Part shown: positions 16,927-25,377 of the stretch, in pieces | Position numbering within the stretch: the stretch's first letter is position 1 | How the letters are laid out: every line of letters begins with the position of its first letter | NCBI RefSeq assembly: GCF_000973105.1 | Contig: NC_015844.1 | Location: forward strand, 5,018,501-5,082,500 | Direction: 5' to 3' | Length of the DNA stretch: 64,000 bases | Origin: Zobellia galactanivorans | Lineage (GTDB): Bacteria; Bacteroidota; Bacteroidia; Flavobacteriales; Flavobacteriaceae | Position numbers and translations under genes: made by a program | The notes under the pieces: generated by a model | Seen by the model: only the letters and a program-made list of their open reading frames with translations | The model's database searches: none | What the model was told of the DNA's origin: nothing

Positions 16927-17790
16927 CTATTCCTTTTTCCCACCGCCTTTAAATTTATAGGTGATTCCAAAATTAAGTCCGAATGAAGAATACGGTACTT
17001 TTTGCGACAACTCTTTTGAAGTATCGGTATTGGTGTTCGATAGATTATCTACGTAGGTCGTTTTACGGCTATAGTCCTCGGGCAAGTTGTCTAAGGTATA
17101 CAATCCTTCTACGGCTACGGTACCATCGGGAAGGACAATGTTCGTATTGAATTCCGCAATTTCAGAATCTTTTCGTTTTAAGCTTATTCCATAGAACTCG
17201 GCCTCTGCAAAAATGCTAAAATGGGAGCTTAAGTTAAACTTATAACCAAGGGCACCGACAAAGCCTAAAGGAAATTTTCCATGAAAATCCTCTTTATAGT
17301 TGGTCTCGGAATAAGAACCTTCCGGCACACCTAGGGCACTGGCTTCCTCTTCATTAAAAACCGATTTTTGATACACCACACCTTCCGTCTTTCCCCCTAA
17401 TTTCAACAAAGCCCCGAAACGCCCGTAAACGTTATTGGTGAATTTGTATACTACCGACGCCGAGGCACCAAAGGCACGGGCCCTGGCAACCGCATCCACT
17501 TGCAAATTGGGTAAATTGACAACGGAAATGTCTTGATCGCTTCCTTGCAAGTACCCAATACCGAGATCCACACCAAAGGAATCGTCAAAGAAGTAAGTCC
17601 CCCTTATCTGAACGTTGGCACCTTCACCATAACTTCCATAAGAGTTTTCCGTTTCCGACAAGCTCACCCTTTCCCCCAGTTTCATTGTGGCACTCCCGAT
17701 GGCATACCCGGAACTTAAGGAAACTTCCATCTGTCCGAAAGATAAGGCGCTAGTTAAAACAGCTGTACATACTGTGATCAAATGTTTCAT
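16927..17790 (-). CDS. Outer-membrane beta-barrel protein
   Basis: This 287-residue protein has a signal peptide (MKHLITVCTAVLTSALSFGQ). The mature part consists of alternating amphipathic strands with aromatic girdle residues (VQIRGTYFFDDSFGVDLGIGYL, SASVVYKFTNNVYGRFGALLKLGG, FGLNFGITYKFKGGGKKE), as in small OmpA/OMP_b-brl-type barrels of Bacteroidota. The last strand ends a few residues before a basic tail. It is probably a monocistronic structural or small-pore protein; no specific transport role is visible. Confidence 0.8.
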   Translation of the reverse strand: MKHLITVCTAVLTSALSFGQMEVSLSSGYAIGSATMKLGERVSLSETENSYGSYGEGANVQIRGTYFFDDSFGVDLGIGYLQGSDQDISVVNLPNLQVDAVARARAFGASASVVYKFTNNVYGRFGALLKLGGKTEGVVYQKSVFNEEEASALGVPEGSYSETNYKEDFHGKFPLGFVGALGYKFNLSSHFSIFAEAEFYGISLKRKDSEIAEFNTNIVLPDGTVAVEGLYTLDNLPEDYSRKTTYVDNLSNTNTDTSKELSQKVPYSSFGLNFGITYKFKGGGKKE

Positions 17791-18102
17791 ACGAAATGAT
17801 TTAAGTTTTTAAAATAGAATTACAAAACCCCGACTTACAGAAGCTATATTTTGGAATCTCTCTTTACCGCTTATGGGAATTTCACTTCCCGACACGGTAA
17901 AACATTCCATAGTCATGCAGAGTACAAATCAAACTGTACTACAAAGATTCTTTTTTAAAAGAAATTTCTCGCTATTGAGTACGGGTTTTAACACCTATGC
18001 CTCTTTATTGCTAACGATTTCTTGGAAAATGATAATGAAAAGTCAGTTTAATGGAAAATAGGAAGAGAATCTACAATGAAGATACCCCAATATAGCCCAA
18101 AA
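17791..18102. other. Intergenic, nothing recognised
   Basis: About 310 AT-rich bases separate the barrel gene from the NhaC-family gene. A 62-codon plus-strand frame at 17873-18061 shows no protein-like features. I see no terminator for the transporter gene here. Confidence 0.4.
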
Positions 18103-19404
18103 CTAGCTCGGTCTTGTAGGTTGAAGCCCGATGAACAGTAGGGTATAGATCAGTAAGAGTAACAAATACCACGTATTAAAGACCAAGTCTAGGTAATCGA
18201 TCTGTCCTTTTGCAAAGCTCAAAATCATCAAGACTTGCGCACCATAAGGTAGGAAGCCTTGTGAGATACAGGCAAAAATATCTAAAATGGAAGCGGTCTT
18301 TTTCTTGTCTAAACCGTATTCATCGTTGATCGATTTGGCTATAGGTCCGGCAATGATAATGGCTACGGTATTATTGGCAATCGCCGTATTGATCGTACCC
18401 ACCAGGGACGCCATACCCAACTGGGCGCTTTTCTGGTTTTTGATCCGCCTTTTGATATGGACCAATATAAAATCGATTCCCCCGTTTTTTTGGACCAAGG
18501 CCGCCAAGCCTCCCGTGAGCAAAGACAATAGAAAAATTTCCGTCATATTCGTAAATCCGGTATAGGCGATTTTGGTCGATTCCATAAGGGTGAAATCCCC
18601 AAAAGCTATCCCTAGAAGTCCCGCTGCAATCGCCCCCAAGAGCAGGGTCACGAACACATTGACGCCCGCAACGGAAAGGAGAATAACCAAAACATAGGGC
18701 ACTATCTTAACCACCGAATAGCTGTACACTGCCGTTTCGGTTTCTATAGACCCTAGGTCCCATCCCTGAAAGAGTAAGATACCGATAGTGAACAAGGCCG
18801 CGGGCACGGCGATTTTAATGTTCTCCTTAAACTTATCGCTCATCTTACAGCCCAAGGATTGTGTGGCGGCAATGGTCGTATCCGAAATCACCGATAAATT
18901 GTCACCGAACATACTGCCCCCTAACAAGGCGCCGCACAAAAGGGCCAGATCGGCACTGCTCTCCTCGGCAAAACCGACTACGATAGGGGCCAAGGCCACG
19001 ATGGAACCGACCGAAGTACCGGTAGAGATCGATAAAAACCCGGCAATGATAAAGATGCCCACATAGATATATTGAAGGGCGATAAAATCCAATCCCAAGT
19101 TTACGATCGCCTCTACACTGCCCGTTTGTTTGGTAAGGGCGGCAAAAGCCCCGGCCAGTAAATAGATCAGGCACATGGTCAGTATTTTTTCATCGCCACA
19201 GCCTTTTAACAAGGTAGCTATTTTTGATTTTACCGATGGGCCGAACATAAGAAACGCCACGATAATGCCCACAATAACCGCTATAGGGGCCGGTAAGGCA
19301 TAGAAATCGTTTTGATAGATACCAACGCCCAAAAATGTAAAAACGAAGACCAACAAGGGGATCAAAGCCGAAAATTGGGGGCTAAGCTTATTCGAATGTG
19401 CCAT
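18103..19404 (-). CDS. metT: NhaC-family transporter, probable methionine transporter MetT
   Basis: The 433-residue protein has about 11-12 membrane helices and the NhaC-family signature in the middle (SISTGTSVGSIVALAPIVVGFA at about 124-145, then LLGGSMFGDNLSVISDTTIAAT). On sequence alone it would be called a Na+/H+ antiporter. The leader contains an S-box-like RNA, however, and NhaC relatives under SAM-riboswitch control have been proposed as methionine transporters (MetT). The substrate assignment therefore rests on the leader and is inference. It is monocistronic and preceded by an exact -7 element at 19561-19568. Confidence 0.75.
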   Translation of the reverse strand: MAHSNKLSPQFSALIPLLVFVFTFLGVGIYQNDFYALPAPIAVIVGIIVAFLMFGPSVKSKIATLLKGCGDEKILTMCLIYLLAGAFAALTKQTGSVEAIVNLGLDFIALQYIYVGIFIIAGFLSISTGTSVGSIVALAPIVVGFAEESSADLALLCGALLGGSMFGDNLSVISDTTIAATQSLGCKMSDKFKENIKIAVPAALFTIGILLFQGWDLGSIETETAVYSYSVVKIVPYVLVILLSVAGVNVFVTLLLGAIAAGLLGIAFGDFTLMESTKIAYTGFTNMTEIFLLSLLTGGLAALVQKNGGIDFILVHIKRRIKNQKSAQLGMASLVGTINTAIANNTVAIIIAGPIAKSINDEYGLDKKKTASILDIFACISQGFLPYGAQVLMILSFAKGQIDYLDLVFNTWYLLLLLIYTLLFIGLQPTRPS

Positions 19405-19479
19405 TTCTCTTTATTCTTTTCAAAAAGGAAACAGCTGTGGATAAGCAGAAGTATGGGCTAACATTGGTTCCAACTAATT

Positions 19480-19559
19480 GGCTTATCTCTTTAGCACCTT
19501 GCTCGTTAATGCAGGTTGCTATCTCCGTTCTTGAGATTCTTGATAATAAATTTAAGCCC
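19480..19559 (-). ncRNA. S-box-like (SAM riboswitch clan) leader RNA, variant
   Basis: Read on the minus strand, the leader holds TTATCAAGA (5' P1 strand and CAAGA turn), a short hairpin ATCTC...GAGAT, AGCAACCTGC, an 8-base loop, GCAAGGTGCTAA and GATAAG (3' P1 strand). GCAACC...AAGGTGCTAA is the P3-J3/4 core of SAM-I riboswitches. The usual long P2 with GGGA and CCC is replaced by a 5-bp hairpin, so this is a reduced or divergent form. GATAAGC (19481-19487) can instead pair with GCTTATC (19440-19446) nearer the start codon, a plausible switch helix. No terminator T-run follows, so control would be translational. Confidence 0.55.
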
Positions 19560-19560
19560 G

Positions 19561-19568
19561 CAAAAGTA
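19561..19568 (-). promoter_or_regulatory. -7 promoter element of the metT leader
   Basis: TACTTTTG on the minus strand is an exact TAnnTTTG. Transcription would start a few bases downstream, just before the S-box-like RNA, giving a leader of about 150 bases. Confidence 0.55.
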
Positions 19569-19604
19569 GGACATAAAAGCTGTTGGGCCTCTAAAAAAAA
19601 GTTA

Positions 19605-20061
19605 ATTTCCGGATCTTCTTCCTGTTTTTTTATTAAGCCCTTAACAGCGACCACAAATACCGGAACCACTCATAAAAATTAGATAACCAACCACTTACAA
19701 ACCTATCTTCATATCCTATGGATAGCACTTAGATAGCCCTGGCTCGCTCGACCATACTATAGTCTTATCATTTGCGTTATGCTATTTCTCAATTGAAGCC
19801 TTGGGAACCTAACCTTTATCTCTTTACATTATGAGAAAACCAGTGTTTTTAACAACAAGTGTTCCCTTTTTTAAAACACCCCTACGCATAGCTTACCGAT
19901 ATAGGCCGTAATTCCCAGTTTTATCCCTTGACCGAATTTAAGGGCAACGCCACAAAGGGCATGCTCCGTAAATCGCCTTAACCGCCAATACCGTATAAAT
20001 ATCCCGGCCAAAGACCTTGATCTATTATAAAAACAAGAAAATCAATTTTAAATAACAACAA
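19605..20061. other. Intergenic, nothing recognised
   Basis: Upstream region between the divergent transporter and WG-repeat units. Apart from the leader RNA and promoter described separately, I see only AT-rich DNA and short frames on both strands without protein-like features. Confidence 0.4.
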
Positions 20062-21648
20062 ATGAGATTATTCCCCATTATTGCCTCCTTTCTCTTCTTC
20101 AACTCAGTTTTCTCTCAAGAGGAATACATTAATATAGATAAAACGTACGATAGAGTACCAGATGAATTGCTTCAAAAAGTCAAGGACAATGGTTTTGAAA
20201 GCTCCGGAATCTATTTTATAAATGGCTATTTGAACGTCAATAAAAATGACCTGTCTACCTTCATGGACACCTCTGGGAATATACTGAATCAGCTATACGA
20301 TTTTAAAACCGATATGTCTTCGGCCAAAATATTCTTTACAGGCCAACCCGTGACCGGTATAAACGATATCGGTAAAAAAGAAGAACAAAGGTATATCAAC
20401 ATTAAGGCCTTTAATGCCATGGGTGAGCCCGTACAAACAGAAATCGGCGCCACGGGCGATTACTACTTTTCTTCGAACATGGCCAGTGTCTACGATCACT
20501 ACCTAAGTACCGATACGGACTATTTTACCGTTCATTACGACAAGCCCGATGCCAGTAAAAGTGGCGGATACTCCTTACAAGAAGGTTTGATTAACGGAAA
20601 GGGAGCTATTGTGCTCAAAGCGAAATATAAGAGCGTAAGACAAATAGCAAACGATTATTTCCTTATTAAAACGGAGGATGGGGCTTCTGAAATAATGAAT
20701 GTGATGGATAGGGTTACCTTGCCCGTAAAAATTGGTCGTATTTTACTTTTTAACGAAGTGCCCAATGTACAACAGGTAAACACCTTTGTCTCTTTTAACG
20801 ATAAAATCATTGCTACCGATGGCGATACCGACAAATGGGGAGTTTACGATATGGCAAACAAAAAATGGAGTATACCCGCAACGTATGAAGAGCTAAAACC
20901 ATTCAACACCTTCAGGCAATTGGGAGAACACATGAAACACATCTTGTTTACCGATACTTTCTTTGTTAAAAAAGAAGGGAAATGGGGCGCCGTAGATTCC
21001 AATAACACCACCGTTATTCCCTTTAAGTATTCTAAAATGGATTACAATGGCGCCAGCTTTATCGTATATGACGAAAATGGCCATATGAATCTTTTTGATA
21101 TAGCCACACAAACAGAACTTTTTGACCATTTCTACGATCAAATAAACTTTGATAACGACCATCCTGAATTGGCCGTATTGGTTTCCAACGGGTCGGTCGG
21201 AATCTATGATTATGCCAATAAATCATTTATTGTAGATCCATCGGAAGGATACAAAACCTATAACAGCGTCAATAGAAACCAGAATCATTTGCTAAAACGT
21301 AAAGATGCCGAAGGCAAAGACGATATGGCGCTATTCTCTATTAAGTATAAAAAAGTGATTGCCTCCGGTTTTAGGGATTATTACGTATTGCACGAGACTA
21401 AATTCGGAAAGATACGTCATGTCGACGGCACCAATTCTATCATAGATATGGAAGGAAAAACAATTATACCTCCAGGAAAATATATGGGCAAGGCCGGATA
21501 CCAAAAGGGAATCTTGTTTTTCTACGATAGCTATGGAAAGCGCAAGAAACCCGTTCATTGCTACAAACCTAGCGGGGAAAAGGTAGATACCGCCCTTTGC
21601 CAAGAAACCTTAAGCCCAGACAAGAAAAAGAAGAAAAAGAAAAAATAA
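20062..21648 (+). CDS. Secreted WG-repeat-like protein
   Basis: The 528-residue protein has a signal peptide (MRLFPIIASFLFFNSVFSQ). It contains degenerate WG repeats: KWGVYDMANKKWSIPATYEELKPF (about 257-280), GKWGAVDSNNTTVIPFKYSKMDY (about 309-331) and GSVGIYDYANKSF (about 380), the pattern of tandem beta motifs seen in Bacteroidota WG proteins. The C-terminus is a run of lysines (KKKKKKKK). Such proteins are surface or periplasmic with unknown ligands. Monocistronic, closed by a strong terminator. Confidence 0.78.
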   Translation: MRLFPIIASFLFFNSVFSQEEYINIDKTYDRVPDELLQKVKDNGFESSGIYFINGYLNVNKNDLSTFMDTSGNILNQLYDFKTDMSSAKIFFTGQPVTGINDIGKKEEQRYINIKAFNAMGEPVQTEIGATGDYYFSSNMASVYDHYLSTDTDYFTVHYDKPDASKSGGYSLQEGLINGKGAIVLKAKYKSVRQIANDYFLIKTEDGASEIMNVMDRVTLPVKIGRILLFNEVPNVQQVNTFVSFNDKIIATDGDTDKWGVYDMANKKWSIPATYEELKPFNTFRQLGEHMKHILFTDTFFVKKEGKWGAVDSNNTTVIPFKYSKMDYNGASFIVYDENGHMNLFDIATQTELFDHFYDQINFDNDHPELAVLVSNGSVGIYDYANKSFIVDPSEGYKTYNSVNRNQNHLLKRKDAEGKDDMALFSIKYKKVIASGFRDYYVLHETKFGKIRHVDGTNSIIDMEGKTIIPPGKYMGKAGYQKGILFFYDSYGKRKKPVHCYKPSGEKVDTALCQETLSPDKKKKKKKK

Positions 21649-21671
21649 CAGCCGTCTGTAGATTCTACCTA

Positions 21672-21705
21672 AAAAAGCAACTACTGGAGGGGTAATTGCT
21701 TTTTT
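21672..21705 (+). terminator. Rho-independent terminator
   Basis: AAAAGCAA(c)TAC pairs with GTA(a)TTGCTTTT, with a T run. It closes the WG-repeat gene. Confidence 0.8.
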
Positions 21706-21837
21706 ATTTGAAAACCAAGTCTGTTCAAAAAAACCTATATCAAAATCTTAGCGCGCCCTCCCTTTAGTTTTAAGGAAGGCTGCAATTTCGAATGTGAAGG
21801 CATACGAAATACGTTAAGCCCTCTTAAACACCGTACT

Positions 21838-22860
21838 ATGAATTATAATTCTTTCAAATTATTCTTTTCCGTAAGCCTGTTTTTTTCACTTGTAGCCTGC
21901 TCTGAAAACGAGTCGCCAACAGATGAACCGACTACCGATACCGAGCTAGAAGTAGCCAATGTTCAATCTTATTCCCAAGACTTTGGTTATAACGGCGACA
22001 TCGTAGAGATCACCGGAAGCAATTTTGTTGAAAGCAGTAGTGATGTCGAAGTTCTTTTTGATGGTGTAGCTTTAGAAATCATATCCGCCGGTAAAACCTC
22101 CATTCAGGTCAAATTGCCTTTGGTCGAAAATGGCATTCCCAAGCTAGAGATCAACATGAAAGACCGCAAGGTCGTTTCGGAAGTAGCCAATGCCTATGAA
22201 GGGAATATTGGCGTACTGGCCAAAGTGCCCGGAGAATGGGCCCTGACCAAATTAGAAGGAGCCTTGCCAAATGCAACCATATGGACCTCACAATTGGTTT
22301 CTCCCGAAAGATTGTATTACGGACTCGTTAGTGGCTCTAACGGCAATACAAGAACCACATGGCGAAGTCTTGATGGGGGACTCACATTTAAACGCTGGGC
22401 CTACCAAGGGTTTTCCAATGTCTTTCAAGCGACCTCAACCGATGAAGGATGGGCCGAAAGCCTACGCCTGTTGAAAATACCCGCTGGCGGAAGTGTCAAT
22501 GAAAAGGAAGAGATCCTCTTTACCACTACCGACAACTCAAACAGCAATATAGCGGCAATCAGCGTGAGCGACGACCTAAAGACCGGAATGCTTATTACAG
22601 GCTCGAAAACAGTATATAAAACAACCGATGGCGGATTCACTTGGGATACCGTAGAGACTTTACTGCCCAACACAAACTTTGTGTTTTTAGACACTAAAAC
22701 TGGATGGTCATTTTCAGGCAATACCATTTATATGACCACTGACGGTGGACTTACCTGGAATGAAGACCTAAAAGCCGAAAGCCGTGTAGACCGAATAGAT
22801 ATCAAAGACAACGTGGTCGTTGCCAAAATCGAAAACGGCATCTTACGCTATTTTCTGTAA
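21838..22860 (+). CDS. Lipoprotein with TIG domain and BNR/YCF48-like repeats
   Basis: The 340-residue protein has a signal ending in a lipobox (SLVACSEN, Cys about 21) and an acidic linker. A TIG/IPT immunoglobulin-like domain (about 40-110: DIVEITGSNFVESSSDVEVLFDGV) follows. The remainder has BNR/Asp-box motifs (RSLDGGLTFKRW, KTTDGGFTWDTV, MTTDGGLTWNED at about 178, 260 and 297), so a partial or full beta-propeller like YCF48 or sialidase folds. It is surface-anchored, with no catalytic residues recognised; probably binding or structural. Confidence 0.8.
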   Translation: MNYNSFKLFFSVSLFFSLVACSENESPTDEPTTDTELEVANVQSYSQDFGYNGDIVEITGSNFVESSSDVEVLFDGVALEIISAGKTSIQVKLPLVENGIPKLEINMKDRKVVSEVANAYEGNIGVLAKVPGEWALTKLEGALPNATIWTSQLVSPERLYYGLVSGSNGNTRTTWRSLDGGLTFKRWAYQGFSNVFQATSTDEGWAESLRLLKIPAGGSVNEKEEILFTTTDNSNSNIAAISVSDDLKTGMLITGSKTVYKTTDGGFTWDTVETLLPNTNFVFLDTKTGWSFSGNTIYMTTDGGLTWNEDLKAESRVDRIDIKDNVVVAKIENGILRYFL

Positions 22861-22912
22861 TGTAATGAAATAGAAGCGCACCCTATTTTAAGATAACTTC
22901 AAAAAAAACTCC

Positions 22913-22937
22913 AAAGGCACATTATTGTGCCTTTTTT
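22913..22937 (+). terminator. Rho-independent terminator
   Basis: AAAGGCAC pairs with GTGCCTTT around a six-base loop, followed by a T run. It closes the TIG/BNR lipoprotein gene. Confidence 0.88.
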
Positions 22938-23146
22938 CGTTGATAGCAAACACAGATAGTTCAAGCGTTTTCCCTGCTTTTTACTACATACTGGTCCTTT
23001 CCCCTAAAACCGAATTTCCACGCTTCCTAAGGCGGATATCAAGAAAAAGCCTTTAGATGTTTTTTAGGATGTCTTGGTACGGATGGATAAAGTAGCAACT
23101 CCTTTAGATTTTCCTACTGGGACACCCCTAAACAAAAGATAACTTT

Positions 23147-23154
23147 TATATTTG
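23147..23154 (+). promoter_or_regulatory. -7 element for the beta-helix lyase-like gene
   Basis: TATATTTG is an exact TAnnTTTG, 84 bases upstream of the ATG at 23238. It is the only recognisable signal in the 300 bases between the terminator and the gene. Confidence 0.5.
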
Positions 23155-23237
23155 TAGGTTTTATATTACGTATTAATTTAATTTAACACTCCTATTGTAA
23201 AAATTCACTACTAGTTTTTATCCCAAATCTACATTCT

Positions 23238-25346
23238 ATGAACACTTATGTATATTATTCCAATATTTTTAAAGCACTTTGCCTTTTAACGGCATTCTTT
23301 ACTCAAACAAGCTACTCCTTTAACACGCCTGAAACGGCCTCTAAAGTGATAAACTGTAATACGGTCGACTGTATTCTAAATGCGATGATAAACGCCTCGC
23401 CCGGAGATGAAATTGTCATAGCCGCAGGTACTTATACCGCCTTAGAGAAACTCGACTTAAATAGCGATGGAAGGGCCGCAAGGTTTTCATCGAATCGCAA
23501 CGGTACCGCTTCACAACCTATAATCATTCGAGGGGCAAGTACCAGCAATAGGCCGGTGCTCAAAGGACCTAACGGTATTTACGATGGCTATGTCATGCGG
23601 ATTTTAGGCGACCATTGGATTATCAAGGATTTGGAACTTGAAGAGGGTTCCAAGGGATTGGTCCTCGATCACTCAAGCCATAGCAGAATCGAAAACGTAT
23701 CGGTGCACGATATCGGGGAAGAAGGTATTCACCTGAGGGACGGCTCGAGCAATAATTTGGTCACGGGCTGTCAAGTCTATAATACCGGACTTAACAAACC
23801 GGGCTTCGGGGAAGGCCTTTATGTCGGTTCGGACAAAAGCCAACATCAAACCGAGGACCAACCCAACAACCCCTATAGTCCCAATTGTAACAACAATACC
23901 ATAGAATTCTGTACCGTAGGCCCAAACGTAGCGGCAGAAGGGGTAGACGTAAAAGAAGGCACAAAAAACACCATCATTCGAAACAACACCTTTTCTGCGG
24001 AAGGAATAGCAGGGGAGGACAGTAATAGTGCCGATGCCTTTATCGATTTAAAAGGCGCTTATGCCTTCGTATATAACAACACCTTCAACCTAGACGGCTC
24101 CGAGCTTATCAATGCCTGTATTGATTTTCTAGATCGAGGTACCGACTACAATACAGGTTTTAGAAACGCCGTTTTTAATAATACTTTTAATTTAGGAAGT
24201 AGGGGCAATAGTATCAATACCGTTAGAAAGAAACAAGGCGCCCCTTCGGAAATCCACGTATGGAATAATACCCGAAACCCCAACACGGATGATTTTCCCG
24301 TTTCGGATGGTACACTCGCATTTGTAAGCCAATCTTGTCCGAGCTGGAATATTCTTCCCTGTTCTGATGATGGAGGCAATACCTCTCCTTCCGTAAGCAT
24401 CACTTCTCCCAATAATAATTCCCAAGTAAATGCGGGAAGTAATCTACAGATCAGCGCGTCGGCAAATGACCCCGATGGCTCCATTAGCAAGGTGGAGTTT
24501 TACAACGGTAGCGTTAAACTAGGGGAAGCCCTTTCCTTTCCCTACAACTACACCATAAACCAAATAGCCGTGGGAACCTATGATCTTACGGCCGTGGCGA
24601 TCGATAACGAGAACAATAGCACAAGATCGTCAACGGTACGGCTCGTGGTGATTGACGGTGATACCGACGGTCCTGCCGACTGCGCTTTTGGAACCCCAAG
24701 TAGCAATGCCCTGCCCCAATACGATGGTGTGACCTTTAACAAGGTTTATGTTCTAGGCTCGGGCGGCCCCGACGCCTCGAACATTAAAAAGCTTAAGATC
24801 AAATGGATCCCCAGTGCCAACGGGCTCTATGTTTTTTCAATCAATACCCATAACGGGCAGCCATCCTCTTACATCGACCTTAGGGGCAAGAGCAAGGCAA
24901 GCTTTAACAGCGAGCGGCCCGAGCTTAGCATTTCAGGCTCCGGCTTTCCCGGACTCGACGGGGAATATTGGGTAGCCGATGACCAGGGCAATTTTGTGAT
25001 GGTCTCAAAATCCGGAAGCTATACCGTATACTGTAGCAATGAAGACCAGGCCCCAAGTTGTGATGCGGCAAATCAGGTTGACGCCAATAAGACCGAACAT
25101 ATAGCGCATAGCATAAAGCTCTATCCCAACCCCGTTACCCATGGGGAATTGACGCTTGCCAATCTATACTCCGAGCAAACGGTAATATCGCTAATGGACC
25201 TCCAAGGCACTATCCTTAAAAGGGAAGAGGTTAGCATCGAGGGAAGTACCTTTCAATTTATTGTGGACGGTATCGACCAAGGTATCTATTTCTTACGTGT
25301 AGAGAATGGGTCGACCGTAAAAACGATTCCCTTCAGTATTAAATAA
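23238..25346 (+). CDS. Secreted right-handed beta-helix protein (polysaccharide-lyase-like) with Ig and T9SS domains
   Basis: The 702-residue protein has a signal peptide, then a right-handed parallel beta-helix (about 35-380) with repeated Asn and Asp turns (VMRILGDHWIIKDLELEEGSKGLVLDHSSHSRIENVSVHDIGEEGIHLRD and so on in short coils). An Ig-like Big domain follows (about 383-473, SITSPNNNSQVNAGSNLQISA), then an unassigned beta domain (about 477-610) and a type A T9SS sorting domain (about 625-702, IKLYPNPV...). The helix resembles PL6/PL9-type lyases, but I cannot place catalytic residues. It is followed by the PL14-like gene after 31 bases, so the two are likely cotranscribed and act on the same uronic-acid polymer. 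Confidence 0.78.
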   Translation: MNTYVYYSNIFKALCLLTAFFTQTSYSFNTPETASKVINCNTVDCILNAMINASPGDEIVIAAGTYTALEKLDLNSDGRAARFSSNRNGTASQPIIIRGASTSNRPVLKGPNGIYDGYVMRILGDHWIIKDLELEEGSKGLVLDHSSHSRIENVSVHDIGEEGIHLRDGSSNNLVTGCQVYNTGLNKPGFGEGLYVGSDKSQHQTEDQPNNPYSPNCNNNTIEFCTVGPNVAAEGVDVKEGTKNTIIRNNTFSAEGIAGEDSNSADAFIDLKGAYAFVYNNTFNLDGSELINACIDFLDRGTDYNTGFRNAVFNNTFNLGSRGNSINTVRKKQGAPSEIHVWNNTRNPNTDDFPVSDGTLAFVSQSCPSWNILPCSDDGGNTSPSVSITSPNNNSQVNAGSNLQISASANDPDGSISKVEFYNGSVKLGEALSFPYNYTINQIAVGTYDLTAVAIDNENNSTRSSTVRLVVIDGDTDGPADCAFGTPSSNALPQYDGVTFNKVYVLGSGGPDASNIKKLKIKWIPSANGLYVFSINTHNGQPSSYIDLRGKSKASFNSERPELSISGSGFPGLDGEYWVADDQGNFVMVSKSGSYTVYCSNEDQAPSCDAANQVDANKTEHIAHSIKLYPNPVTHGELTLANLYSEQTVISLMDLQGTILKREEVSIEGSTFQFIVDGIDQGIYFLRVENGSTVKTIPFSIK

Positions 25347-25377
25347 ACCCCAATCTTAAAATAATAACGACATTCTT

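Noticed and set aside
17873-18061. 62-codon plus-strand frame
   Set aside because: No signal, domain or promoter; composition like the surrounding intergenic DNA.
18103-19404. Plain Na+/H+ antiporter NhaC
   Set aside because: Family match alone allows it, but the S-box-like leader favours a methionine transporter. Kept as the alternative.
19388-19669. 93-codon minus-strand frame upstream of the transporter
   Set aside because: It overlaps the S-box-like leader RNA and the start of the transporter gene; the RNA explains the conservation-like pattern better.
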